From Bolinopsis microptera (lineage: Eukaryota > Ctenophora > Tentaculata > Lobata > Bolinopsidae), in contig NC_087074.1 of NCBI RefSeq assembly GCF_026151205.1, positions 19,512,740 through 19,576,739 of the forward strand: a stretch of DNA of 64,000 nt, read 5' to 3'. The position numbers and the translations under genes are program-made. The notes under the pieces are model-generated. The model saw only the letters and a program-made list of their open reading frames with translations, was not told the origin of the DNA and searched no databases. This document shows positions 45,043-62,952 of the stretch, in pieces (the first letter of the stretch is position 1; each line of letters begins with the position of its first letter).

Positions 45043-46020
45043 GTAACTCACAGGGAAATGTGGTACTAACAGAGAGAGCAAGAATGTGTCGGTTATCTTA
45101 CATGAACAGTGGTCCCTCTCTTCAGACCTCAATTCGGTTTGTGAGATTGTAACTAAGCTGGGGGTTAAGCTTTAGTTAGGACATTACATTAATACAGACC
45201 GAATCCTGGGAAAAAATTTGCGACACAGCTGAATTTTACAGGATGTGTTGCGCTCCATATTGCTCAGGAAACGCACCCCCATACAAGCAGTTTCAATACT
45301 GGATCTGTTGATCAAAAAAAGTTACAGCCACTTTGTCTTCGCGGCGCGTATGTCAGCCGAGGGACCGCACTATGAAAAACTTCGTAACTATCGTAATAAA
45401 GACCCCCAGTGGATCGCACCATAAGGGGTGCAAATGACCGCAAAATGACATATGGGTGCGAATAGTGTTTTAGGAGTCGTCAGATCCTTTACTTATTGAG
45501 ATAATTTCATTTTTTATAGGGCTAACCTCTCAAAATTTACTAAAATATTTGAAATTTTTTTACTTAAATTTGGAAATTTAGTAGCAAAATTGTTGTACAA
45601 ATTAAAACATTGTCAGTTTACCAGTAAGATCACATTCTAAAATTAACTATTGTCATTGTCAACTTTGATTCTTATAATAGTATACGATACGATGAATAAA
45701 AGATACATATCACATGGGGTCAAAAATTCTTTAAAAAAGGTCCTGAGTATTATTAGCAAGGTGTCTTGATTGGCAACTATTAGGTCACTTTGGTATCCCC
45801 CCCATGTTCCTCAGAGTTTTTATATTCTCCTGATCGGTCCTTTGTTTTCGGGTGCATTAGTAGCAACTTAATCATGACATTGGCCACATGCAGTAGACAT
45901 TTAACAGCAATACTTCCGCAGGAACACCTTAATGTAATTAAGAAGGGTCTCAACTCCACTGAGCAATTGCAGCAAAAGAGGTTGAGCGAGTCCCTGCTCG
46001 GGGGGCAATCGCAGCTTTAG
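45043..46020 (+). other. Possible further exon of the helical protein
   Basis: A frame ending at 46019 includes TCSRHLTAILPQEHLNVIKK and STEQLQQKRLSESLLGGQS before a stop. It is compatible with a C-terminal exon of the 44-45 kb gene, but the acceptor is unclear. Confidence 0.3.
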
Positions 46021-49000
46021 TCCGGAGGATTGGCCGGTACGTACCTTCAGAACTCATCTCCTAATCCATAATGGTAGTGGATTTAGACTTGCAAGTGTCA
46101 AGTGTCCACCCCAGTTTATGGTACGTGAAAGATATGATCTTAATATATGCGGCATATGCGACGTAGATTAAGACGGAGGTAGCTTTGATTGGTTGAGTTT
46201 TTGTTTTCTTTTGCTATCATTCTACTGTAGCTGGAGAAATCTGAGCTCTGGTTACAAAGTGCCAGGGTTTATCTCCATAGATAATGTTGAAACAAGGGGG
46301 AGAGAGGCCAGCTTTCAATACTGCATTGTTTTGAAACTCTCACAGAGAGTATGATGCTAAATGACCCTCCTCCATGAAAAGAAACTAACTGCCTTTTCAT
46401 TATCTTCACCTTACCAAAGCCATGTATACTCTGTCCGTGTCTCAATCCTGAGAAACTGTGAACAAACAGTAATACTGCGTTTATATGTTGGCATAAGAGC
46501 ATTTTACTAGTTTACTGAGTTCGAGGTGAAGTCCCGTTACTGGTCGTCATCCACAATTTCATTCTGTGATTCGTCAAGTAAACTGATGAATAAGGAGGCA
46601 AAGTATATCAGTATCCTCTGCTTTTAACCCTCAACAACTTCGTAGGAAAGTACAAGTTTAATAGCCTTTTACTACTACTATGGTATCAGCATATCAGTAA
46701 GCTTACATGTACTTCAATTCCATGTTTTCTCTAAAAAGTTCGACAGAAGCTTATAACTCACATGCATGTTTTGGAGTTGCTGAACTTTTTTTTTCAATCG
46801 GAACTGTGCACACAGTATAACTTTTAATAGCTTATATGGCAGGGAGTGCAGATATTCCGATGATTATCTATCTTCGCTGATGGTACGGGTCTCATTGGGA
46901 TCTTATAGTTGATCGGTGCATCAGCCATCAAACACAACAATCACTTTCGCTTCCGCTGGTTAGTCGCGGTAATTATCACGCGCGGAAACCTCGCTTAGGT
47001 TATTCCACTTTGAGCTATGAGTCGCCTCGTATGTGTTCATTAGCCTTGAGGGAACGAGGTGAAATTGATAGAGTAAGCCATCCACCAATCAAATAATAAT
47101 GGGTGAGATGGGTTTTGCTAAAATGTCACTAGTTACAAACCACAACATTCTTGAGGTATTAGCCCAAGGCAGCCTTGTTTGCCTTCTCTCATCATCTGCT
47201 CATTGTTAACAAGACCTCCATCGGCATTGCTGTGAAGCTCATATTGGAAGCTTGTCCTCCATTGTAAGACTCTCGTTTCAGGATGCGAAGACAAGCCGAT
47301 TACAATTGTCCAATGATTCTACTAACACATGTCCCTTTTACTTCGATCAACCCCGAACACTCACCTACTTGTCCTTGCCATTATGAGAAACGTATAAGTG
47401 AACCGTATGTGGAACGCGTTTTGTAGCACCATCATCGCCGGCGCGCGCGAGCGCGAGTGCGATGAGCCGGCTCTCACAACGGTCAATCCGTGATCCAGAT
47501 TACAACCCGTAGAAGACTTTGGTAACGAGGAGAGAGTACGTTGGAGACCTCTGACGCAGGTGCTGTGTCGGCGCATTCTGAGCCGGATTAGTCCTACACT
47601 AGCGAGGAGGCAAAGACTTCCAAATAATGAATCTTCACCGAAGCAAAGCCGATGAGTCGATGTTATTAAAGGCAGGATGAGCCTATGGAATGTACAAAGG
47701 GGCAATACCGATGGAGCAGTATCCCCTTAGGGGGCATATCCCGCTCAAGAAAGTCATTGTGGTTATGATTGCTACGTGGTGACGATTTAGTACACGCAAA
47801 CCCAACCACGCGCATTAATATTTATGGATGGTGGATAGGCTACTCTACTCAATTTACCTCTCGTTAGCCCAGCAGGAGAGCTTGAGAGAACATACGAGTC
47901 GACATAGTGTGCTAAGTGGATCAGCCGGTTAAGCTAGTCCGAAATACCGAACAGCGGAAAGTGAATTGTTGTGTTTAATGCTTTGCCCCGATCAGACAAA
48001 AGATCATAGGAGCAAACAGCGTGGAAGTAATCAAGCAATACCCAGCTCTGAGAATACTATGTAAAAGTACTTACTGTGGGTGAACGGAAGTGTTCCGATG
48101 AAAACGTGATTCATTGAGCAACTCAACGAGAAACAATCAAGGATTACTGTATAAAGCTTCTTGTTCGAATACCTCTTCTGCTTTTACCGAACACTAATGA
48201 TTGAAGTCTACCATGTATATGCAGTACTGTTGAAGTGACTTGATCACCTACTGTCTAGTCTAGTAAAGCATTAAACTAATTTCCTCTCGTCTATAATCTG
48301 TGCGTACGTTAGATGTTGAGGTAGAAAGCATGAGGATACAGATATACTTTGCCTCCTTAATCCACATTATTATCTGAGAAATCACATGCAAATTGTGAAT
48401 GATGCACCAGAAACGACTCACACTGCGCGATCAGTAAAATAGTAAATGCTCATTTGAGGGCGCTACTTAAAACGTCATATTACTAGTTTGTTCACGAGTT
48501 TCTCCAGATGTGACACGCAGTCCCACAGTATACAGTTTTTCATTTTTCAATGAGGGAAGGAGGTCATTGTAATGCTATCATGAGACTCATCTGCTGAAGA
48601 GTTGTCAAACTAAATGAGAGGATAATTCGCACGCTGGTGCCGTACGTCTATCGTATGGTCATTATCAACACTATCAAATCTGAGGTCCGCGAGGATAAAA
48701 ACACAATTGCGGCCACATTATAGAACGAGCCCACCTCGAACACTATCTGCAACTACCGTACGCGAAATGCAGATGATTACACCCCCCACGAACACTCTGA
48801 CAAAAGCCACCAAAAACACCCTCGAAATGCATGGCGAGAGATCTTCACCCCAATAATGAGACGCGAGTGCTACATTCCGCCGAGGCACACTATCAGTATT
48901 ATCTTCAGAAGAGGTATATCAATCACCGAGATGGGCTCGAACCTAATCACCTAACCAAAAGAGAGCTGCGAACGAGACCAACTGAGACTGCTCGGCAAGA

Positions 49001-51700
49001 AGTTGATAGTGAAGTCACCCATCATTATCTCTCTGAGCGTCAGGCTAGAGATCTTCGACTCGATTCTGAGAGCGCGCGTCAGGCGAGAGATTCGAACCAG
49101 TTCTGCATTGTGACGCGCTACAGAGCAAATAGGCAGTTAATCTGCTGCGTCTGCGCTTCGCATGCTAACATCGGCAGAGCGAGGATTCACCCTCACATGT
49201 TAGCATATCTTAATGTTCCAGTTGGATTACTCGTAATGAAATTTTTGAGCGTCCAGATAAGGAGCCAGAAATAGAGTAGCAAACCCCTCCAAACAAAAGA
49301 TTATTTCCTCAACACCCTTCCACTAGAACAGCAAGAACCAATAGCTCTTGAATTAATCAATATCTCGAGGGACCTAGAATTATTCTCACATACAAGGAGA
49401 CTTTGCACAATTAGAGGAAATGAGTCTAACATTTTGTATTCTAAGACAATTTATTAGAAGTATACTAAACACCTGTAGGAGCTGTGTAGATAAACTCAGA
49501 GCACTATAAAGTACGTCCATAATTTACATAGCGTAAAAAAAGATTTAACAGTTTGATTATCCAATCTGCTTTTGCTCCTAAACATTATCTTGAGAGATAA
49601 CACTCTGTCGGTAACGCGCACATGAGTTATCTAGCTATGCACCAACAATATAAAACATAGCTGGAATATTTAATCACGAAATTCACTCATCAGACTTTCG
49701 AAAGAGCTTAGAGCTAAGACACTACTGTAACTACTCCAAATGCACTGAGATTTGCGTGCGAGCGTCTCTTCGATAAACGGATCGAGTATGATCGCACCCC
49801 CATGGGTGCGATGGTTGTCCTAGCCGGGGGAAATCTTTTTTACTTAACTGAATAGTATTTGTCTTGAACCGGAGTTTCGTTTTTACTATCATAAGTGGCG
49901 AGCGTGTCACGCTCGATTAAAGCGCCTGTGCACAATTAACGTGCCAAAGAGACGAAAGAACAATGGTCAGGGGCTAAGCTCAACAAATATGATTTTCTTT
50001 TGATATTGATATGCATACAACAAGTAGATCTCCCGTATTGAGGTAGCATAACTCTTATTTCTGGGCTGATGGTTGTGAGCGGATGGTCAAGAGTCCTTGA
50101 CACAAAACTAGATACGGACAAGCACACTTCGACCTGGTACCACAAACCGTAAAAGTCGACTATGTGTAGCGTGAGTCAAAAAAGATAGTTTCCTTAAAAT
50201 TGCCCTACCATGTCTCCTCCATTGGCCACGAAATCCCTAATCCAAATGGTTCTCCGCAATAACTGAACTATCTTAAAAGCGACACTAATTAACACAAGCG
50301 AGTTTAAAAATCGTGTCCTCCTAACAAATCTTGATTAACTATTTCTGCGCCTCCCGACAAGAACACAGAATGAATAGTCTAAAGCTCACATAAAGTGTTG
50401 GTCATAGCGTTGAGCAATCATCGAGAAACGGATCTCACAACCAAACAGCACAAGGCTTTACTGGCATAAAGCAAAACTACACCTCACAACCTCCCTGTTC
50501 ACAAGCGAACCGTACTAAGCCTAAAAAATCACGAAAGACTGTCAATTTCTCTGGAATAACACAGTCAACATCATCAGTCTTCCAATAACACCAAATGACA
50601 CAGTCCGTGCGCAAAACATATTCTCCTTAAACTCCAGCGGTATCCAATCCAACCCACTTCTACCCTGAGTCGTGGTCTTCATACGAGCGTGGTTACTTCT
50701 TCAGAGTGCAGAGACATAATGCCTTCTACTTACGACAAAACGGTGACGTTCCTACTAACAAGTTACCGAAAACGACCGGCTACAGGTCGTTTTGGATCAC
50801 TGCGAGCGCCACGGCGATGTCTGACATACTAAGCAACCTAACGGACTCTCGTGACCAATACCAATATCTAATCAATACTAGACACAGACTAATTTGCGTA
50901 CGTCAATTCTAAAACTCGAGTGATGAAGAATAAAAGAACAAGCAAGAATTCATTAGAGAATCGCGGAGAGCAACTAATGCATTTTCCTCCGGTTTATAGG
51001 TACGTTGGGTAGGTAGATAGTAATCGCTACGTCTGGCCGATAGTCTCTGCAGGTAAAGACGTCGTCTCGCGTACTAGCAGTGCCAGGAGAGAAACTAGCC
51101 CCCACTTTCATCAACCACGATCTTGAGGCGCAAATTTCTTTCAGCACCGAGCCAGACTCACCTTGTAGACTGTAGTGTGATACCCTGTATCCTACCCAAG
51201 GAACACTTAGTCCTCGCGGAGCAACAAATTCCTTCAATCTCTCTAACAAGTTATCTGCTGATAAACAATATGTTCGGTATCACCCCCAGTCCTAGAGATA
51301 CAGATTCATAAGATGATATTCGCGGTCTACGTAATCTACCACCCTTGGGATAAGGCAGCGGTTGGTGCTCTCCCCTTACATCCACTGCAGGAAAACGGGA
51401 CATGGGTGACCTGTAAGTTCACATCTGGAAATCTATATACGTATACATATAATCACAAACATCATAGTATTTTGCACACTATCTATCCTATATGGCACAT
51501 CAGAAACAGGAACCTAACCACGGACAATTACTGCTCCGCAGCTGTGTAGAGGAGCTGAGAGCGTGTTGCGAGTGTCTCTATAACCCTACACTTATATTAC
51601 TCATGATAATGATATACTAAACACCGATATTACCTCATTGAGCGAGAAGATCACAGCGTTATATACAGCAGAGGTTAAAAAAGTGACTATAATATAAGAG
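46021..51700. other. Long stretch without recognisable genes
   Basis: Composition becomes visibly less AT-rich and more even than in flanking DNA. No domain, splice-bordered exon, tandem repeat or known repeat block is evident. Frames such as 48831-49274 lack recognisable motifs. This may be error-rich or misjoined sequence, or old, scrambled repeats. Confidence 0.45.
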
Positions 51701-51704
51701 AACG

Positions 51705-52383
51705 GTGGAAAGTGGGGTAGACGATTCGCCACATTATGCATTACAAGTTAGAGCAAGTTGCTTGCCTTTTCCTGGTCACAGCAATTTGATTACCCGCAGT
51801 TTGCTGGTGCTCTCAGAAAATATAGCGCAGTTTGGTTTGGAGCAGAATGAGGTGACTATCACGGAATTGCTGATTGATAAGCACGGCGATGGGCATCTTC
51901 TAATCTATTTAGTAATTTGATGCAATCTAATTTATAACAAGTCCTCATTTATTGTGTCAAATAAACCAGATCTAAAAATTTACACGGATAGCACTTATTT
52001 GGTGATATCTTGGGAATTATATTCAAAATTGAAACTCCTTGATACTGATAAAATTTCCGCATTCGGCTATTCGGGGAAATTGACGAGTTTATCATCAACC
52101 ATTTCATTAAAGATATTAAAAAACCGCGAAAAAATCAGAGAATATAAATTTGAACAAAAACTCACTGTTGCCTCTTCTTCACAGTCTTCGGTCCGATTGT
52201 CATATTAAAGCTCCAACAGTACTTGAACACCTTCGTGTTTCAGTTTATCATAATCATGTGGTCGCTCGTGAAGTTAAAGAAATTCGCTCCCTGGTTCACA
52301 CAGTCGCATACATCCCTGTACTAACTATTTTTGAGTTTGCATATTTCATGTATGAACGATTAGAGAGAGAGAGTTTTGTTTAA
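51705..52383 (+). other. Unassigned ORFs
   Basis: Three plus-strand frames follow each other: one with FGLEQNEVTITELLIDKHGD, one with KPDLKIYTDSTYLVISWELY, and one with VLEHLRVSVYHNHVVAREVK. Their codon content is better than background and they could be exons of one beta-rich protein with shifted frames. I see no family match and no convincing splice borders. Confidence 0.3.
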
Positions 52384-52695
52384 TTGACAATCAGGCATTT
52401 AACTATTAAGCTAATCTGGTTGATAGTTGTCATTTCAAGTTTTCATGCACGGATAATTTGATAGGTCCTCAAAAGACATTTGACATGATATTAATTTCAG
52501 TTCCCGATCAAAATAAAACGGATAGAATTTGGTTAAAAGGGAACAATAAATTAGTCAACACTACATAAACTCCATCGCTCAATATTCAACTTCCAATAAA
52601 AGTATTAATAAATGGCAGAGTGTCAGTGACATCTTGGTTAACAGCCCATTTAAAAAAACTCAGTCCAGATAAAATGTTCAATTGATATCCAAAGT

Positions 52696-57430
<4,735 letters not shown>

Positions 57431-57439
57431 AGCGTGCAT

Positions 57440-58790
57440 AATTGTCATACGTTGTATGACCCGCCGCGCACGAGTGCGGCTCCCCCTGTATCGTAAGATA
57501 CAGTGAAACGATTACCTGGGGACCTCAGGCTATCATGTTCATAAACATAATAGAGATAACACCGAATAGAGATTAGGCGGAATGACAGGCTGAGCGCGGC
57601 CCAGTAATGAAACGACCGTGGGGGTCACGACGTGATACAAGTGCATAGGTTAATATTAGTGAAACAAATTTTCTTTTAAAATAATTTTGTATACTTGAGT
57701 TGCTCATTTGTAGCGCGATGCGTTACTGTGCCGCGCCGCGCACTCAATGAGGCTTCTCACAGCGATCGGCGAGATGCGCTACTGTGCCGCGCCGAGCTGA
57801 GATGAATTGACATCGTCAATTAAGTTGCTCATCAACTCATTTGACATTGTTCTATATTAGTTTCCTTATTCATTAATTCGTATACAGTGGCTGATTTGAT
57901 GTTGCTAACATAAAATTGATCGAACATTTGTCTGTTTGTCATTTTGATTGTTGATAACACTATTAGCCAAATACCACATTGAAAATACAAAATATTAAAT
58001 AATTAAAATCAAATATACCATAATTTGTCAACATACGTTACAATGGCCGGCCTGGAATTACAAATTATATTAAACGAATTTGTTTAAAAATACACAGTCT
58101 ATGATTGTTAAAAATGTTTGAAAAACATTGCAAAAATTATTACAAATGTGCCTCAAATTTTTTAAACTATTTTGTTTATTGTTGATTTATTTTACCTGGC
58201 ACATCAATCCTTAATTGACGATGTCAATACGTCGCAGCTCGGCGAGGCCCAGTAGCGCATTTCGCCGATCTAGCGTGGTTGCGAGAAGCATAATTGAGTG
58301 GCGAGTGCGCGGCCCAGTAACACATCGCGCTACAAAACAATCCCAATGCGCGGCGCTGTTTTCGAGCTCCTCTTGACACACGCTGTAACCCTTTAGAGCG
58401 CCGGCCGGCCAGCGTGCACGCTTCGCGTGCACGAGAGGTATACAACGTGTTGACGGATCTTACTCGTCTAAATTTCTTCGAAGTAGCGCGCGCCGCTTTC
58501 TTCTCGAAATGTTGGCCCGATGGCAAGTGCTACGAAGTAGCGCGCGCCGGGCCAGATCATTAACAATGGTCAATACAACGTGTAGCGTGTGTCTCTCGCC
58601 GGCCGGCCGGCGTGAAAGCTTCGCGTGCACGAGAGGTATACAACGTGTAGCAAAGCTTCTCGCATAAGTGATTGGAGTAGCAAGCAATGAACTAGCAGGC
58701 TGGATAAAAGTGTATTGCTAGGTAGTGCGCCATCGACAGTGAGCCGCGCGTGCCGACTGTAGGATGGTTTTTTAGCGCTAATTTCGGCCA
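57440..58790. repeat. GC-rich foldback repeat family, copy 3, with long inverted arms
   Basis: Two arms of roughly 120 bp (about 57708-57827 and 58208-58336) are inverted copies of each other. They share TTGTAGCGCGATGCGTTACT / its complement, TCGGCGAGATGCGCTACTG and AATTGACATCGTCAATTAAG, and enclose an AT-rich core. Outside the arms lie the blocks known from 4.1-5.0 and 26.6-27.8 kb, such as GCGCGCGCCGCTTTCTTCTC and GACCCGCCGCGCACGAGTGC. No transposase is visible. Confidence 0.8.
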
Positions 58791-58856
58791 GCACAATTTT
58801 CTTCAAACAAATAGATATTGAGTATCCTTCCCGACCTCCAATTGCAACAAAAATTG

Positions 58857-59562
58857 GTAAGCTTACTCATTGTCAGTGTAATAAGCGCCAAGCGCGAGCA
58901 CAGAACTTTTTTTCTCCGATTTCGATAAATTTGGTACCAAAATTTGTCTAAAAATGAGAATAAAATAAATCCACCGTGTAGCAATTTTCGCTAAAAATGC
59001 TACACGGCGCTTGTTCGCCGCGCGTGCTTTTTTCGCGCAAATTTTTAGTTTTTGGCCTATAACTTTCACATTTTCAGTTATTATCACATAATTATTATGG
59101 CATCGTAATCAGCTCATCAAGACACAACTTTTAGTACTAATATTTTAAGATTTAAAGGAAAATTATTTTCAAAATTTTTCAATCTGAACACAGTCACAAG
59201 GGTCCCCCCTTGTGTGAAATGTTGAACAAATTTTTGAAAAATTTGGTGCTTCAAATATTATAATTTTGGTACCCAAAGTTGCGTCTGACTAAGCTCATTA
59301 CGATACTGTAAGAATTATTTCAAAATATTCAATATTTTAGGAGTTAGAGGCATTTTAAGCAATAAATTACCCATTTTTCGTCCTTTGTACATTCTTGTAG
59401 TGCACAGGAGGCCCACATATAGCTCGACGTTATTTTGCTACACGGTGAATTTGCATTATTCACACGTAGAGGCAACTTTTGGTACCAAATTTATCAAAAT
59501 CAGAGACAAAAAATTCTGTGCCAACTCATGGCGCTTATTACATAGACTATCATAGACTTACA
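58857..59562. repeat. Imperfect inverted-repeat element of about 700 bp
   Basis: About 95-bp arms (58857-58955 and 59470-59562) are imperfect inverted copies sharing TAAGCGCCA, TTTCGATAAATTTGGTACCAA-like sequence and its complement. A nested hairpin ACCGTGTAGCA...TGCTACACGG lies near 58972-59007. It is consistent with a MITE or foldback element. Confidence 0.7.
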
Positions 59563-60076
59563 AGGAAAGTGTCCGAAAAATTTAAAGCATATCCAACCAT
59601 CAGACATTATGTTACAGCTAAAAGCAGCGTATTTTGCCCAATTTTGATCACTATATCAACTCCGACATCCACCAAATTTTTCGGACAGTTGTAAAAGCCC
59701 TATTGGAAGGTCGTCGCCAATTTCTAGAATGATCCCATTTAAGGAACTGAAGATAAATCCGAATAATACGACAAAAATGGTCAAATTTGGACGAATTTGG
59801 TCAAATTACGCGACTTTTACAGCTACTTTTGCTCCAAAAGCCGCGCACCATCAAATATGGCACCTAGGCGAAACTCACTGATCTTTCCAAAAAGGTATGA
59901 CAAATTTAGTATTGTGACAATTCTCACAGTCTCTAGAAAACAGTGGTACAAAAATTTTTAAAATCCGAGCAAGTTTATTTTTATCGTGCACCCCCTAGTA
60001 TTGCTTATAACCCACTACTGACCTGCGCTCCAAACTGCTTTACTCTATATCTACGCGCTATTCCCTCCACGGGGTT

Positions 60077-60638
60077 CACATAGCCATGTGTCTACGCGTA
60101 CTGCGTGACGCGCTTGTTTCAAGCTACTGCAAGCGAGGGGGCTCTGGTTAGAGCAATCCACGGGGCGTGCATTGAAATTATTTTTCCTGTGAGAGTGAGA
60201 GAGGCGAGCCATAAATATTAATTTTTAGACAATTCAGCTCGGCGCGGCCTTACCTGGGGACAGCTCAGGCTATTATGTTCATTAACCGAGTAGAGATTCG
60301 GTGGAATGACAGGCTGGGTAAGGCTGAGTAAGGTGCGGCCCAGTGCTGGATCGCATTGTCATACGTTGTATGACCCGCCGCGCACGAGTGCGCGGCTCCC
60401 CCTGTATCGTAGAAATTCTACAATATAGTGAAACGACGATGGGGGTCACGACGTGATACAAGGATCGCACCGATCTAACGATGATCTAATTTGTAGTTGC
60501 GAAAAACATTATTTGATGCACGGCGTGCAGCCCAGTAACTAAGTCATTTACGGCTTTAGTCGAGGACTTGCTCTAACCAGAGCCCTCTCGCTTGCAGTAG
60601 CGCGCAGTACGCTTAGACACATGGCAGATGGCTATGTG
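60077..60638. repeat. GC-rich foldback repeat family, copy 4
   Basis: Arms at 60077-60155 and 60569-60638 are inverted copies (CATGTGTCTACGCGTACTGC and AAGCGAGGGGGCTCTGGTTA versus complements). The left arm also matches 27.04-27.11 kb. Inside are the TACGTTGTATGACCCGCCGC and GGGGGTCACGACGTGATACA blocks shared with 4.7-4.85 and 57.45-57.65 kb. A further inverted copy of the latter lies at 60.71-60.78 kb. Confidence 0.8.
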
Positions 60639-60961
60639 AAGTCGAGGACCAAGAACAATTTTTTAAAAGCTCGTATCTTGTGAGTCATAGCCCGGCCTTA
60701 TTACAGTGTTACGATTTCTCGTGACCCCCCATCGTCGTTTCACTATAGTAAAGTTTCTACGATACAGGGGGAGCCGCGCACTCGTCGATACTTTTTCGAG
60801 ATATTTTGACTGATGGTTTTAGACATCTTTATTATGTTTAAGTTTAACATATTTAATATGAATAAAAAATCAATTCAATTTCAACGGAGCTCGAAACATA
60901 GCTATTATATTAATATACTGAAACAGTAAATTTATATCGTGCAGTTCAACGATTTTATCAT

Positions 60962-62952
60962 TTAAACCGCACTATTCTGATAATGACATCTTCTTGACTT
61001 ACCCCTAAAAACGTCCCTCTGAAGAATTTCTGATGATGATGGTCTCTGACCAGAATCAACTTGCCAGCAATCTTTCGCAAGCTCAAGCAATAGTTTAGAT
61101 TCTGGGTTATTGTTCAAAACTTCATCTTCTCGACATGTTGGTCTGGTTTCAAACTTATCAGGATCGTTAAATAGGTCTCTGAGAAATACCTCTTTCGAGG
61201 TTCTGTTTCTGTGGTTGTTTTGATTTTGATTATGATCATGAAGGTACTGTTTCCAGTCAATGGAAGATTCCTCAGTCCACGGTTCAGTTTTATTGTGTAG
61301 TGACAACCAGATGATCAGCCCGTAAGAGTAAATGTCTATTTTGCAGGGTCTGTCACTGCGTTCTCTAAAAAGTCTCTTTTGGAGTTCAGAAACGCGATCA
61401 TTTCGTAGCTGAAGCTCGAGTGGGTCTGCAGTATCGCTAATTTTAGTGTCCAAATGCCCCAAATACCATTCTGGAGGGACGTAACTGGGCGTGCTACCTC
61501 TTAGGGTAAATGTCTGATTTTCATACCTTTCCGCAAAACCAAAGTCTCCGAGAATGAATGATGTCGTTTTGCGGCTCTTTACAAAAATATTGTCTGGTTT
61601 AACATCACAATGTACTATAGTCGGCTCGTTTACCTGAAATTACAAAATTTTGTGAGCAAATTGTCAATTATGGGGATTCAGAAATGAATCGAGACCATAA
61701 TCTGTCAGGTGGTACCTTGTGATAAATCTTGATTAAGTTTATCAACGATAAGATTCGCCTGTTTAACACATCCTAAAAAAGTTTTATTTCAGTTTTTTAT
61801 CTTCATCTCGACAAATCCTCACCTCATGTAGGTACTCCAGAGCTTTAGCGAGATCTTTGGCGAGATCTTTCGCTAAGTCAAGAGTGAGACGTCGTGTTTT
61901 AATAAACTCGGTGAGAGATAATTCGTTACAGTGGTTCATCATGATATACCTGGGAGTAGCATTAGAAATCACTGTCAGGTTATTTTATTAAAAGAGAAAT
62001 ATCAGCAATTCTGATGCGTAAATTTCAGATTAACAGATAGTAACATTCCTGACTCCTGATATTAAAATGAAATTAATTTCCTTTAACAGTACGCTTACTT
62101 GCATCGAGGAGTTTCTATTTTATCACGAATACCTCCAGTACAACCAATATAATTCCTTTCAATCACATCTTTTAAGGCTGCGCAAGTCTTGGATTTTTCA
62201 ATAAGAGTTTCTAAAAATCTTATCAGGTCGGAATTGTCCACGTTCATTGGCGGACCATAAACTGCTATTATGTTGCTTTTGTTAGCCCTGGCAAACATAA
62301 ATGGTTAGTATTCAGCGGATAAATCTCGAAAATTCAAGATAAGATATTTTCAAGATTGTTTCTGAACGAATAATTGAAGGAAAAAAAATCGTATCGTGCC
62401 AAGGATGTTTCGCGTTTCTATATATTCTAGCACGAGGAGTGAAACAAAGCTACTTGGGAAGTGAGATTAAATTTCAACTTTCGGGAAAAAGCGTTTTTCG
62501 TATCAAGCCCAAAGTCCCGGTCCCCTCTGACGATTTTACCCATTATTTGGGAAGAGAAGGAAAATTTTTGGGATTTCATTCTAGGTCCAAACTCCAATGT
62601 TAAAATGAGATGAGTGTACTATAACTGTATCTCATCTCTAAGTTTGCAAATAAGTGCATACCAACAAGTTACAAAAAAAGTAGTGGTAGACTTCAAAGTT
62701 ACCCAATCAGTTGTTTGGATAAATATTAAATACCTTGGAACTGTAGTGACCAAGCTTTTTTAGTTAACTCATAATCACAATAAAAATAATTTGCGAAGAG
62801 TAAACTCACTTCTCTTTATTAGATATTGAGTTAAATATTCCAAGTTCAATTCCTTGCTGTTCTGACTGTGATTCTGAGAAAATCTTCAGCACGACATGCT
62901 GGGACTGGATACCAAAACCTCCTAACAAACTGAATTGAACCCGCAGGAGAAT
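60962..62952 (-). CDS. Protein kinase, 3' part of the gene
   Basis: Exons 62810-62952, 62099-62287, 61823-61949 and 60962-61633 (stop) join in phase and give about 377 residues. The N-lobe has LLGGFGIQSQHVVLKIF (glycine-loop variant and catalytic Lys). The hinge region reads YIMMNHCNELSLTEFI. The C-lobe has IVHCDVKPDNIFV, where the usual Arg of HRD is Cys, then GDFGFAE and GSTPSYVPPEW (PPE for APE), IDIYSYGLIIWL and DCWQVDSGQRPS (the conserved Arg). KPDN indicates Ser/Thr rather than Tyr specificity, while the C-lobe resembles TKL kinases. The HCD motif marks it as a non-RD kinase. An Asn/Gln/His-rich insertion follows the F-helix. The first exon seen starts in phase 0 after TTTTTCAG, so upstream exons with regulatory domains should lie beyond 62953. 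Confidence 0.9.

Noticed and set aside
48831-49274. 147-codon plus-strand frame
   Set aside because: No recognisable motif or splice context, and it lies in the compositionally odd, possibly unreliable region.
58211-58806. Several overlapping minus-strand frames rich in Arg and Ala
   Set aside because: CpG-rich inverted-repeat DNA gives long frames by composition. Frames overlap one another and match repeat blocks.
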